A stretch of DNA of 64,000 nt from Mucilaginibacter conchicola (GCF_003432115.1 NZ_QWDC01000002.1:372001-436000); one strand, 5' to 3'; positions 1-8,183 are shown, numbered from the stretch's first letter. Program-made: numbers and translations. The notes: generated from the sequence alone by a model not told the origin.

Positions 1-161
1 TTCTGACTTTTTAATTTTGACTTTTAACTTCCCTATCCCAACAATTTCTCTTCCCAATTGTCTATGTAAATGCTTAACGCATAGTTAATGTTATATTATA
101 GCTTAACTTATTTACAATATTTATAATAGCCTTTACTTAACACCATCTAAAACAAATCACT

Positions 162-710
162 ATGAAGAAAGTATTTTTAGTAGCCATGCTCTCAGCATCT
201 GTTATGGTTTACTCGTGCAAATCAAAAACCGACAAAGCCGCAGGCGACAGCACCGCAACTGAACAAGCTGCCACACCAACTACTGATAAAGCAGCCCCTG
301 CCGAAACACCAGGCAATGCACCAAAAACGTATACGGCAACCTTCTCGCCCGATACTGCCATACTGGGCAAACAGAAAGAAGCACTTGTAAAAGTGATCCC
401 CGTTAGCGCTACTGATCTTAGCGACCCCGACGGTAAATCTGAAGGTATCGAGTTCACTTTTAAAGTGAGCGTTACCAATAAAAATAAAATGGGTGGCAAC
501 AACGTAGGCCTAACCCCGTCTGAGTTTAGGTTGGCCCTTGATAACAACACCAACATTAGCCAAACCAACGGCGGCTATTTCTCGGCCCAGCCCGAAGCCA
601 CTGCCGAATCTGAAAACATCACCTACCGCATACCGGCCGGTGCCAAACCAAAAGCCCTCAACCTCTTCTACGACGAAACCCGCGTAAGCGTACCCGTTGA
701 ACTGAAGTAA
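162..710 (+). CDS. Hypothetical lipoprotein
   Basis: This is a 182-residue exported protein of unknown function. It begins with a lipoprotein signal peptide: Lys-Lys at residues 2-3, a hydrophobic stretch, and Cys at about residue 19 preceded by Val-Tyr-Ser, an acceptable lipobox. A linker of about 40 residues rich in Ala, Thr, Pro and Asp follows, as is usual for a tether between membrane anchor and domain. The rest (about 55-182) looks beta-rich, with alternating hydrophobic residues and a stretch resembling an extracellular Ig-like or DUF4352-type fold, but I do not recognise the family. It is a single gene followed by a strong hairpin terminator. The ATG at 162 is the only start giving a proper signal peptide. 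Confidence 0.8.
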   Translation: MKKVFLVAMLSASVMVYSCKSKTDKAAGDSTATEQAATPTTDKAAPAETPGNAPKTYTATFSPDTAILGKQKEALVKVIPVSATDLSDPDGKSEGIEFTFKVSVTNKNKMGGNNVGLTPSEFRLALDNNTNISQTNGGYFSAQPEATAESENITYRIPAGAKPKALNLFYDETRVSVPVELK

Positions 711-732
711 CATTTGGGTTTAATAGAAATGA

Positions 733-763
733 AAAAGGCCTTCACGCGAGTGAAGGCTTTTTT
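733..763 (+). terminator. Rho-independent terminator after the lipoprotein gene
   Basis: A perfect 8-bp stem (GCCTTCAC / GTGAAGGC) with a GCGA tetraloop is followed by seven T residues. It lies 22 bases after the stop codon at 710, so it ends that single-gene transcript and insulates the AT-rich cassette downstream. Confidence 0.9.
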
Positions 764-867
764 GGTTTAATCTTTAGTTAATTGAAAATCAGGTGTTTTT
801 ACGGTGTTTTTATTTGAAATAATCTTTTTAAATTCACTTTTAATTGTATTAACCTAATTATCACAAC

Positions 868-1728
868 ATGGTCGACAAAATTTTACGACGCGCTTTTTTT
901 ACTATCAACATCAAATTACGGAAAAATAATAATTCTCGGGATGCAACGCGATTGGAGTATATAGAATTGATAAATAAAGTATACACCCGTAAAATTCACA
1001 AACCGTCTTCAAATGGCAAGCATTGCATTATTAAGCATCTTTTAAGGAAAGAAGAAAACGGCGAGACAATCTACTTATTTGGGAAATTAGCACAATTCAC
1101 TTATTTTGAAAATAAAAGCTGGTTTGACATAGACACTTTAGATTTAGACTCACAGTTCCAATTAAGAGATGGGTTATTCCCCGACGCCGTAGAAACTGAT
1201 TTTATTTTTGACCCGCGAAATCATAAATTTTCTTTTATAACTAAATCTTCAATAGCAATTTCTCCCAATCCAGTTCGAGCATTTTGGGAAGAAGCCTTAA
1301 ATTCGGTTAAAGATGACAGTGAGTTTATTCATGTCGATGTAGTAAGTGGTCGGGATTTCAACTCAAAGCTATCCAATGCCCGATCCATTAGACGGATTGA
1401 AATAGATTTAAACTATTCAAATTCAGGAATAGGATCAATATCTAAAAAAGTTATAGATGAAGATTTAAAAAAAAGTAATGCAAAAAATGCTACTCTCGTC
1501 GTTGTTTCAAAAAGAAATGAAAGTATTAATATTCAAGAAAGTGATATAATTAAAGGAGCTCTCGAACTTTCTGAAGAAGACGGCGAGGCGAGAGCTAAGA
1601 TAGTTGATCAATCAGGAAACCTTGTAGACATAAGCACAAGCCAATTTCCGAAGAAAGATTTTTTTGAATCCAATATAATTCATCTCTTTGACAACTTTTT
1701 TGATAAAATCAGAAGTATTTGGCCTTAA
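868..1728 (+). CDS. DUF4747-like protein, first gene of an AT-rich cassette
   Basis: This 286-residue soluble protein has no signal peptide or membrane segment. From memory the layout fits the DUF4747 family: a WFDIDTL block near residues 90-96, an FIFDPRNHKF block near 112-121, a long helical middle, RRIEIDLNY near 175-183, and a late segment with GEARAKIVDQSGNLVDIST near 240-260. The biochemical activity of that family is not known to me. The gene is clearly richer in A+T than the lipoprotein gene before it and the Hint gene after it, which suggests transfer. The next gene begins 10 bases after its stop and encodes a membrane protein, so the two are probably co-transcribed and functionally linked. 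A role in phage defence is inference from this context only. Confidence 0.75.
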   Translation: MVDKILRRAFFTINIKLRKNNNSRDATRLEYIELINKVYTRKIHKPSSNGKHCIIKHLLRKEENGETIYLFGKLAQFTYFENKSWFDIDTLDLDSQFQLRDGLFPDAVETDFIFDPRNHKFSFITKSSIAISPNPVRAFWEEALNSVKDDSEFIHVDVVSGRDFNSKLSNARSIRRIEIDLNYSNSGIGSISKKVIDEDLKKSNAKNATLVVVSKRNESINIQESDIIKGALELSEEDGEARAKIVDQSGNLVDISTSQFPKKDFFESNIIHLFDNFFDKIRSIWP

Positions 1729-1738
1729 ATAATAAAAG

Positions 1739-2347
1739 ATGGATTTTGGTTGGAAACGTATATGGGGATTGTATGGCTGGAAAGAACTTCTAAGTAAAAG
1801 AAATAAACTGTTTTATTTCTCAGCGATATCTAATTTGATATTTATTATTATTCTCTTAATAAGTAATCATGATGCAAACTTGCCTTTTGAACTAATAAAT
1901 AAAGTTTTAAATATTGCTTTAGGAAGCTTGCCAACTTTATTAGGATTTAATCTAGGAGCATTCGCTTTGATAATAGGATTCTTGTCAAACGAAAATTTGG
2001 TTAAAGCTCTTACAGAAAAGCATGGTTCAGAATCTCCATACCATATTGAAAAAATAAGCGGTGTTTTTGCATTTAATATAATAGCTCAAGCAATCGCTTT
2101 GCTTTTTTCATTCCTTTTAAGTTTAATTATCGATATATTGGATAACATTAATTTTGAAGGAATTTTAGGTAATTTAAATCATAACGCAACTTCAGCGATT
2201 GTGACAAATTATTTTATATTATTTATAACAAATTTTTTAACGCTTTATTCCATCGCATTAGTTATACAAAACGCAATAAATATTTTTGATTTCAATCAAT
2301 TATTTACTTTCTTTTCAATAAAAAAGAAGGAAGAAAAAAATAAATAA
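1739..2347 (+). CDS. Multi-pass membrane protein, partner of the DUF4747-like protein
   Basis: This 202-residue protein has about four predicted transmembrane helices: near residues 23-42, 62-84, 107-133 and 155-178. The N-terminus starts with an amphipathic Trp/Lys-rich stretch, and the C-terminus ends in a Lys/Glu-rich cytosolic tail. I do not recognise a family. It starts 10 bases after the DUF4747-like gene and shares its strong A+T bias, so the pair probably arrived and is expressed together. A soluble protein paired with a small membrane protein is a common plan for abortive-infection modules, in which one part senses and the other acts on the membrane. Nothing in this sequence proves such a role. 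Confidence 0.75.
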   Translation: MDFGWKRIWGLYGWKELLSKRNKLFYFSAISNLIFIIILLISNHDANLPFELINKVLNIALGSLPTLLGFNLGAFALIIGFLSNENLVKALTEKHGSESPYHIEKISGVFAFNIIAQAIALLFSFLLSLIIDILDNINFEGILGNLNHNATSAIVTNYFILFITNFLTLYSIALVIQNAINIFDFNQLFTFFSIKKKEEKNK

Positions 2348-2402
2348 AAGCAAGGAAAATTAAGTTAGTATTCCATACTCGTAATTTAAACACCGTTCAG
2401 CT

Positions 2403-2570
2403 TTAGTGATTTAATTGTCTCTTCTTCCCCACCTTCTCTGCCTTTTCCTTAAGCTTGCAATAGTGTTGCCTTTCAAAGAGGGCCATTTTTATTTTCATGT
2501 CTTCCAGTAGTTCCAGGGCTTCGGCAAGGAGTTGCAGGCGCTGGTTGCTGAGTTGTTCTGTAGTGCTCAT
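2403..2570 (-). CDS. Small helical hypothetical protein
   Basis: This 55-residue protein is predicted to be almost entirely alpha-helical, with heptad-like Leu spacing (about residues 8-28) and a Lys-rich C-terminal tail. I chose the ATG at 2570. An in-frame ATG at 2591 would add seven residues of unusual composition and lies no closer to a promoter. It converges with the membrane-protein gene ending at 2347, and its G+C content matches the host rather than the cassette. The function is unknown. It could be a small regulatory or structural protein, and a spurious frame cannot be fully excluded. Confidence 0.5.
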   Translation of the reverse strand: MSTTEQLSNQRLQLLAEALELLEDMKIKMALFERQHYCKLKEKAEKVGKKRQLNH

Positions 2571-2650
2571 GGTGGTTTCGCTTTTAAGCAAAGTTAAGTA
2601 ACAGGGTTGGCAAATACTAATATTTTTAGTATTTTATAATAGAGACACAC

Positions 2651-2745
2651 TCTTAACCCCTCTCGAGAGGAGAAGGATGGCTTATTAATTTAAGCCCATG
2701 TAATTTTCATTTGCACATTTGAAATCTGCACATCTGAAATCTCCT
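2651..2745. repeat. Fragments of dispersed intergenic repeats
   Basis: Two repeat types lie in the 220-base gap before the Hint gene. At 2651-2680 is a CCCCTCTCGAGAGG mini-palindrome of the type also seen near 55752 and 62672. At 2710-2743 is a degenerate direct repeat, TTTGCACATTTGAAATC then TGCACATCTGAAATC, which recurs at 3391-3428. No gene is visible in this gap. Confidence 0.6.
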
Positions 2746-2791
2746 TCCCATCACTCAAAAACCCTTATCTTCCTAAAAAAATCCTATAACC

Positions 2792-3241
2792 ATGTCTTTT
2801 GCATTTGGAACACGAATCACTACGCCTGAGGGCGTAAAATTAATTCAGGAGTTTAACATTGGCGATAACGCCATGGCTTATACTGCCGGCGGCGAGATGC
2901 CTAAAAAGGTAATATTCAGCAGCGGCGCAGGGCCCTTAGCACACTCTGTAATGATGTATCTGCGTTTCGATGAAAAAGATCTGATCGTTACCCCTGATCA
3001 GCTTTTTAAACTACCCGACAGCACAATTAAAAGAGCCGACCGCCTTGCCACCGGCGACCAGTTACTCACTGCCGATAACGGATCTGCTACATTACAAAGC
3101 GTGGTGCAAGGCATGTTTGACGGCGGCGTGCACACTATAGCTATCGATAATATGGAGCGCGACGGTGAGCACCTTATTATTGCCAACGGTATTGTATGCG
3201 GCGATTATTTTATGGAAATGAATGGCTGGAATGAGGGATGA
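2792..3241 (+). CDS. Stand-alone Hint-fold (intein/hedgehog-like) protein
   Basis: This 149-residue protein resembles a complete Hint domain with nothing attached. The start, SFAFGTRITTPEG (residues 2-14), aligns with the CF-x-x-GT-x-V-x-T-x-x-G opening of Hint domains, with Ser2 in the place of the catalytic Cys. FNIGDNAMAY (21-30) matches the usual VGDxVLA block. VTPDQLFKL (about 67-75) matches the TxxHPF/L region, with Gln for His. NGIVCGDYF near the C-terminus occupies the place of the terminal His-Asn pair, with Gly-Asp instead. There is no N-extein, signal peptide or partner domain. After Met removal the Ser would be N-terminal. Splicing in the usual sense seems impossible. The fold call is by motif recognition, without a search. 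Confidence 0.7.
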   Translation: MSFAFGTRITTPEGVKLIQEFNIGDNAMAYTAGGEMPKKVIFSSGAGPLAHSVMMYLRFDEKDLIVTPDQLFKLPDSTIKRADRLATGDQLLTADNGSATLQSVVQGMFDGGVHTIAIDNMERDGEHLIIANGIVCGDYFMEMNGWNEG

Positions 3242-3269
3242 GGATATTTAAATAAGTTGTTTATAAAAG

Positions 3270-3358
3270 CGCGTCATTGCGAGGAACGAAGCAATCTCTA
3301 CACAGGCTGGTCCGCTTTTGTATAGTTTGGAGATCGCTTCGTTCCCCGCAATGACGCG
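3270..3358. repeat. Family A palindromic repeat, copy 1
   Basis: The left arm (3270-3297) starts CGCGTCATTGCGAGG and the right arm (3331-3358) is its near-perfect reverse complement, ending GCAATGACGCG, around a spacer of about 33 bases. The same core recurs at 7090, 9334, 10545, 27194 and 63652. It lies between the Hint gene and the convergent GH20 gene, and is followed at 3391-3428 by another copy of the TGCACATTTAAAATC word repeat. Confidence 0.9.
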
Positions 3359-3423
3359 TGGGTGGGCATGGGTGCATTGGTTAATTAATCATCTGCACAC
3401 CTGCACATTTAAAATCTGCACAT

Positions 3424-5991
3424 CTAAGCTGCCGGCTTATCATTCTCCTTCCCTTGGGCTGTGTTACCACCGCGACCTTTCACATCAAACACGCGGAATT
3501 TTACAGTGCCGGTGGCGTTTACCGGAGCGGTATACTCGGGGCTGGTAGCGGTTGGCTCGCTGCCATCGGTAGTGTAGCGGATAGTCATGCCGGGGTATTG
3601 CACGTTAGCCTGGTATTTACCATCCTGCAGTATAACGCCCGGCTTTGGTATCCTGAAAGCATAGCCACCACCTTCGTAGGCCAGTCGCGGCAGTTCGCGT
3701 TTGCCCAGTACATTCACAAAGCGGCTCCAGTCGTCGTTATATAGTTTTTTGGCTTTAGCCGAATCCAGCTCGGTAGTCCATGCGGGGTCTTTGGCCCATG
3801 CGCGTTCGCCTAAGGCGATCAGTTTAGGGAACATCATGTATTCCATTTGCTGTGGCGATTTTACGGTCTCGGCCCATAGCGCACCCTGCAAGCCTATGAT
3901 GTTCTCTTTACCATAATCGGTAAGGCGCTGTTTGCCCACAAATATGCGGCGGTCAATAGGGCGACCCTGTTTATCTACATCGGCATTCTTAAAATAATCG
4001 TAAGGTATAAACGAGAAGAATTTATCAATGCCTAAGAAAGCGCCCCAGTAGTAGCCCGGCTCGTCCCAGCCTTTGTAGGTGGCCATATCAAAATACAGGT
4101 TGGTAACGCAGGTAAGCACGGTTTTGTAGCCGCCGTTTGCCAGTTTGTAGGCAAGGTCTTCCTGCCCGTCGCCCAGTACGTTGTTCCAAACATCAACCTG
4201 CATGCCCTCGTTCACAAATTGTGGGTTGGGCAGGTAAGTATTATGCCCGTCTACAGTGGTTTTGCGCAGGGCCATTTCTTCCCAGCCGGATAGTTTTATG
4301 TTTTTCTTTTTAAGGATGCTGTTTACTCGGCCATAGAAGTAGTACCACAGGTCGCCGGTGTTTTTTATTTCGGGATGGGTTTTCTTCAGCGCCGCAAAAG
4401 CAGGCGATTTTTCCCATACGTGAGCAGGCACCTCATCGCCACCAAAGTGGATGGCAGGCAGCGGCGCACCGGCTTGTTTATAAATAGCTACCAGGTCATC
4501 AACCACGCGCTCTACATAGGTATAAACCGATGGCAGGGAAACATCTATCACGTTATCGTTCCAGTACTGTACCGAGCGGTAGTCTGACTGATCACCGGCA
4601 TCATACAGTAGATATTTTGAAGCTTCGGCTTTGTTACCTGCAGCCATAAGGCGGTTGTAACGCGCCTGCATAGCCTTAATTGAGCCACGCGCATGGCCGG
4701 GCGTTTCAATCTCGGGCAGTACGGTAATGTGGCGCTCGTTGGCGTATTTCAGTATCTCTACATAATCTGCAACGGTATAGAAACCCGTACCGGCCTTGTT
4801 GCTAAAATCGGGACCAGAACCGTGCGATGGCGGTAGGAAGTGTTTGCTATCCAGCGTGTGCCCGCGTTTTGATGCTACAGAAGTTAGTTCGGGCAGGGAT
4901 GGTATCTCGATGCGCCAGCCTTCATCATCGGTAAGGTGCATGTGCAGGGTGTTGAGTTTGTAAGCTCCCATCAGATCCAGCAGGCGAAGCACCTGTTGTT
5001 TGTTCTGAAAATTGCGGGCAACATCAAGCATCACGGCACGGTAAGGGAAACGCGGCGAGTCTTTAACCTCAACACATGGTATGGTAATGCTGTTCGGCCT
5101 GTCCGTACCTGTTACGGACGGACAAAGGTTTATTAATGATTGCACGCCGTAAAATGCACCTGTTGGGGTTGATGCGTTTATCTCGATGGCATTAGGTTTA
5201 ACACTTAGCTCATACCCCTCATTACCAAAGCCAACCTTGTAATACAGGTTGATTATTTTCATAGTGCTCGAAAGCGGATCTTTCTTATTTACTTCGGTGC
5301 CCAATAATTTTTCAAGTCGCCCTTTCAGGTACGAAGCTTCTTTTGCATAACGCTGATCTTTATTGATAACATTAACCAGCACTTGTTTATCAATCGTGAA
5401 AGTTCCCGTTGTTTCCTGATAGCTTAATGGTAGCGGTACTATCTTAGGCAATTTATCGGCAGGGATATCGGTAATGTTTTTGTTTTGGTTAAAGATCACC
5501 TCGGGAGTAACCAGTCCGGCATATTTTGGGTCGAGGGGTTTAATGATGAAGTTGCCGGGCAGGTAACCTTTCCCGGGCGTTGCATCAAACACAAAATAAG
5601 GGCCCTCAATGGCATCTGTATAGTTGATCACAATATCCTCGCAGATGTAATCGATACGGGCGCTCTCGCCAGGCTTTATGGCTTTAAAGTTTTGGTTTGG
5701 GGTGATGCTGTACAGGTCGCCGTTTACCTGCAGTATTTTGGCATTGCCGCTGGCAGCATCGGCTAAAAAATTGCGCGATGAGTTGAAATAGATCTTCCAG
5801 CCGCCTGCCGGCAGCGTTTCGGTACCGTTGTTGGTGATTATAAGCGCCGTAAGTGCCTGCTGCTTGTTCTGGTAATTATTATCAACCACTTCCCAGCTAA
5901 GGGTTAGGTTCTTGATATCGAAAGCAGGGGCGGCAGCAAACGTACCAACATTGGCAAACGCAATGAGGATGAGGGCAATAAAACGGCGCAT
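3424..5991 (-). CDS. Secreted beta-N-acetylhexosaminidase, GH20
   Basis: This 855-residue enzyme should release terminal N-acetylglucosamine or N-acetylgalactosamine from chitobiose or glycoconjugates. A signal peptide covers residues 1-20. A CHB_HEX carbohydrate-binding-like domain follows (about 24-150), then the GH20 N-terminal domain (about 178-310) and the GH20 catalytic barrel (about 315-700). The catalytic pair is in HFGGDEV near residue 517: Asp orients the substrate acetamido group and Glu is the acid/base. The C-terminus (about 775-845) is an Ig-like chitobiase tail with the TTDGSEPT motif. Near residue 300 a GTCCGT/ACGGAC mini-palindrome is translated in frame. A near-consensus -7 box (TATATTTA, 6016-6023) precedes the start. 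No polysaccharide-utilisation genes are adjacent. Confidence 0.93.
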   Translation of the reverse strand: MRRFIALILIAFANVGTFAAAPAFDIKNLTLSWEVVDNNYQNKQQALTALIITNNGTETLPAGGWKIYFNSSRNFLADAASGNAKILQVNGDLYSITPNQNFKAIKPGESARIDYICEDIVINYTDAIEGPYFVFDATPGKGYLPGNFIIKPLDPKYAGLVTPEVIFNQNKNITDIPADKLPKIVPLPLSYQETTGTFTIDKQVLVNVINKDQRYAKEASYLKGRLEKLLGTEVNKKDPLSSTMKIINLYYKVGFGNEGYELSVKPNAIEINASTPTGAFYGVQSLINLCPSVTGTDRPNSITIPCVEVKDSPRFPYRAVMLDVARNFQNKQQVLRLLDLMGAYKLNTLHMHLTDDEGWRIEIPSLPELTSVASKRGHTLDSKHFLPPSHGSGPDFSNKAGTGFYTVADYVEILKYANERHITVLPEIETPGHARGSIKAMQARYNRLMAAGNKAEASKYLLYDAGDQSDYRSVQYWNDNVIDVSLPSVYTYVERVVDDLVAIYKQAGAPLPAIHFGGDEVPAHVWEKSPAFAALKKTHPEIKNTGDLWYYFYGRVNSILKKKNIKLSGWEEMALRKTTVDGHNTYLPNPQFVNEGMQVDVWNNVLGDGQEDLAYKLANGGYKTVLTCVTNLYFDMATYKGWDEPGYYWGAFLGIDKFFSFIPYDYFKNADVDKQGRPIDRRIFVGKQRLTDYGKENIIGLQGALWAETVKSPQQMEYMMFPKLIALGERAWAKDPAWTTELDSAKAKKLYNDDWSRFVNVLGKRELPRLAYEGGGYAFRIPKPGVILQDGKYQANVQYPGMTIRYTTDGSEPTATSPEYTAPVNATGTVKFRVFDVKGRGGNTAQGKENDKPAA

Positions 5992-6065
5992 GGTTAATTA
6001 AGGTTTGTTGAACCGTAAATATAACCACATAGCCAGCTTATAGGCAGGACTTTTTAAAATATTTT

Positions 6066-6992
6066 TTAAAGTGCGAATTTTACCCAGCCATTACCCTCGT
6101 TACCAAAGATAAATTGCTTAGGGTGGATGATTTCGGCCAGCATTTCCAGCGAGTCTACTATCCTTGGCCCGGGGCGGTTAAAGTAGTGGTTACCATCGGC
6201 AATATAAACACGGTTGTTTTTCACGGCCTTCAGGTCGGCAAAGCCGGGTTGGCCAAGTATTAAGCCTACCTCGCTCATGGTACGCTCAATAGAAAAGCCG
6301 CAAGGCATCAGCAGGATAATATCAGGATCGGTGGCTACAATCCTGTCCCACTCTACATAGGGCGAGTGTTTACCGGCTTCGGCAAGTACTGGCGTACCAC
6401 CGGCAATGCTTACCAACTCTGGTATCCAATTACCTGATATCATTAAAGGTGCAAGCCACTCTACACAGGCAATGGTAGGCTTCACTTCCATAAACTTCAG
6501 CTTATGGCGGATGATGTCTATACGCTCATTAAGGTCTTCAAGCAATTGCACGCCTGCATTGGCAGCACCCAAGGTATCGGCTACGTGTTTAATATCATTC
6601 AGTATCTCCGTAAGCGTATTGGGCTGCAGGGAAATGATCTGCGCGGGTTTATCAAGGTAACCGTTCAGGGCTTCTTCCACATCAGGCAGGCTAACGGCAC
6701 AAACCTCGCATTGCGCCTGGGTAAGTACCACATCGGGCTGCAGCTCTTTGATTACCTCGCGTTTAACCGTGTAAACCGATAAAGCATCGGCAAGTATCTC
6801 TTTAACTTTTACGTCTATCTCTTCACTGCTTAAGCCATCAGGAAAGTTCGCCTCAGAGCATACCGGCAAATGGGTAATGCTCTCCGGAAAATCGCACTCG
6901 TGAGAGCGGCCAACCAAATGGCTTTCCAGTCCCAAAGCACAAACAATCTCGGTAGCAGCAGGCAGTAACGATACAATTCTTTCAGATGGCAT
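6066..6992 (-). CDS. BtuF-like cobalamin/Fe-complex binding protein without signal peptide
   Basis: This 308-residue protein belongs to the helical-backbone substrate-binding class (PF01497, BtuF/FhuD-like). The opening RIVSLLPAATEIVCALG and the later WLAPLMISGNWIPELVSIAGG match the family. Typical members are periplasmic parts of B12 or siderophore ABC importers, but this one has no signal peptide or lipobox. I chose ATG at 6992: an upstream in-frame ATG at 7052 would add 20 residues encoded by a GCAGTTTGCA/GCAGTTGGCA repeat and would still not give a signal peptide. A Cys-containing stretch near residues 105-111 (QAQCEVC) is unusual. No ABC permease or ATPase is adjacent. It may be a cytosolic corrinoid-binding protein. 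Confidence 0.82.
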   Translation of the reverse strand: MPSERIVSLLPAATEIVCALGLESHLVGRSHECDFPESITHLPVCSEANFPDGLSSEEIDVKVKEILADALSVYTVKREVIKELQPDVVLTQAQCEVCAVSLPDVEEALNGYLDKPAQIISLQPNTLTEILNDIKHVADTLGAANAGVQLLEDLNERIDIIRHKLKFMEVKPTIACVEWLAPLMISGNWIPELVSIAGGTPVLAEAGKHSPYVEWDRIVATDPDIILLMPCGFSIERTMSEVGLILGQPGFADLKAVKNNRVYIADGNHYFNRPGPRIVDSLEMLAEIIHPKQFIFGNEGNGWVKFAL

Positions 6993-7089
6993 TTTAATAC
7001 AGTTTGCAATGGGCGGTTTGCAGTTGGCAGTGTCCCATTTATGAACATGCAAATATGCGATTTTTGTTGTGAACCGTAATTATTCTATA

Positions 7090-7197
7090 CCATGTCATTG
7101 CGATCCGCCGGCTGGCGGAGAAGCAATCTCAGAGGACAGACACGCCGAATACGCCTATGAGATTGCCACGTCGCTATCGCTCCTCGCAATGACATGG
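7090..7197. repeat. Family A palindromic repeat, copy 2
   Basis: Outer arms CCATGTCATTGCGA (7090-7103) and TCGCAATGACATGG (7184-7197) are exact reverse complements. Inside the left arm is a nested CCGCCGGCTGGCGG mini-palindrome (7106-7119), the same kind found inside truA and the ABC exporter gene. The two repeat classes therefore insert into each other. Confidence 0.9.
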
Positions 7198-7199
7198 TG

Positions 7200-7370
7200 T
7201 TTAGTTTTTAAAAAGGCACTAAACCTAACGTAACCGAACATTGCGGCATAGCGTAACGTGCGGATAGTACAGGCATTGCAGCAGCAGAACCTTTGTAGCG
7301 CGTTACCGTAGCCGCGAGTTTTCTTTTTGGTACTTTTTCTTTTGCGGAAAAAGAAAAAGTACATCCACTA
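7200..7370 (-). repeat. Mosaic element copy 1, left part, reverse orientation
   Basis: Read on the minus strand this begins with a hairpin (GTACTTTTTCTTTTTCC pairing with AAAGAAAAAGTAC) and continues into ACTCGCG, GGTAACGCGCTACAA, TGCAATGCCTGT and ATCCGCACGTTAC. The same ordered blocks occur at 50800-50925. The GTAACG and CGTTAC blocks can pair with each other. An open frame of 69 codons across it is not convincing as a gene. The rest of the 500-base gap to the LysE gene holds another GTCCGTCCG-type mini-palindrome (about 7466-7492) and the LysE promoter. Confidence 0.75.
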
Positions 7371-7542
7371 ATGATGAATTCCGCACACTGCCCTTCCTAA
7401 TGAAATACTGATATAGGATTGCTAAGATCTACGTAATGGTTCGAAAGTTAAATTTGTCTACCCTGTCCACACCACTAAGCGGACGGACAACCCATAAATT
7501 AATTCCTTAACGCTAAGCATCTATTAATTTAACTATTAACCA

Positions 7543-7550
7543 TATCTTTA
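7543..7550 (+). promoter_or_regulatory. Promoter -7 box (TATCTTTA) for the LysE-type gene
   Basis: This matches TAnnTTTG at seven of eight positions and sits only six bases before the ATG at 7557. Transcription would begin at or next to the start codon. I do not see a clear TTTG at the -33 position. Confidence 0.45.
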
Positions 7551-7556
7551 TCCCCG

Positions 7557-8183
7557 ATGATATTCCTGACCTTTTTCATCGGCGTAATTGCCAACTTCAT
7601 AGGGTACATACCGCCGGGTAACATAAACCTTACGCTGGTGCAGATCACCATTAACCGCGGCATGAAACAGGCGCTGCAGTTTATCATTGCTTTCTCGTGC
7701 GTTGAGTTTTTCTTTACCTTTTTTGTGATGTTAGGTGCCCGCTGGCTTGCCGAGCAGGTACGTTTAGATACCATTATAGATTGGGTAATGGTGGTATTGT
7801 TCACGGTGCTGGGTACCCTTGCATGGCGCGCGCGCAATACGCCACCAAAAACCAATTACTCTGAGCATGCAGCTATTAAATACGGCATACTGCTGGGTTT
7901 CCTTAACCCCATGCAGATTCCATTCTGGATGGTTACAGGCACCTATTTGATTACCCACGAGTGGATCTTAGACGGGAAAATACCATTAGTTATCTTCAGT
8001 ATAGGCTCGGCAGGCGGGGCATTTCTGGGCCTGTTCATCTACGCCAAATTTGCCAGCTATATCAAAAAGAAATTTGAGCTAAGCAACCGCTTAATTGATA
8101 CCGGCATTGCAGTGCTGTTTTTCGCATTTGCTGCATATCATATTTGCAAGCAGGTGTACCTGGCGTTTTTTAAGCATCATTGA
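7557..8183 (+). CDS. LysE/RhtB family exporter
   Basis: This 208-residue inner-membrane protein has six hydrophobic segments and the LysE family signature near the N-terminus (PPGNINLTLVQITINRG, about residues 19-35). Members export amino acids or similar small molecules using the proton gradient. The substrate cannot be read from the sequence. The middle loop (about 95-105) is basic, as expected for the cytosolic side. The gene stands alone between a repeat-rich gap and a convergent membrane-protein gene. After its stop, at about 8193-8210, there is a half copy of the GCGTCATTGCG repeat. Confidence 0.85.
   Translation: MIFLTFFIGVIANFIGYIPPGNINLTLVQITINRGMKQALQFIIAFSCVEFFFTFFVMLGARWLAEQVRLDTIIDWVMVVLFTVLGTLAWRARNTPPKTNYSEHAAIKYGILLGFLNPMQIPFWMVTGTYLITHEWILDGKIPLVIFSIGSAGGAFLGLFIYAKFASYIKKKFELSNRLIDTGIAVLFFAFAAYHICKQVYLAFFKHH

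Noticed and set aside
7155..7364. Open frame of 69 codons on the minus strand
   Set aside because: It lies fully inside the repeat region of mosaic copy 1 and a family A palindrome.
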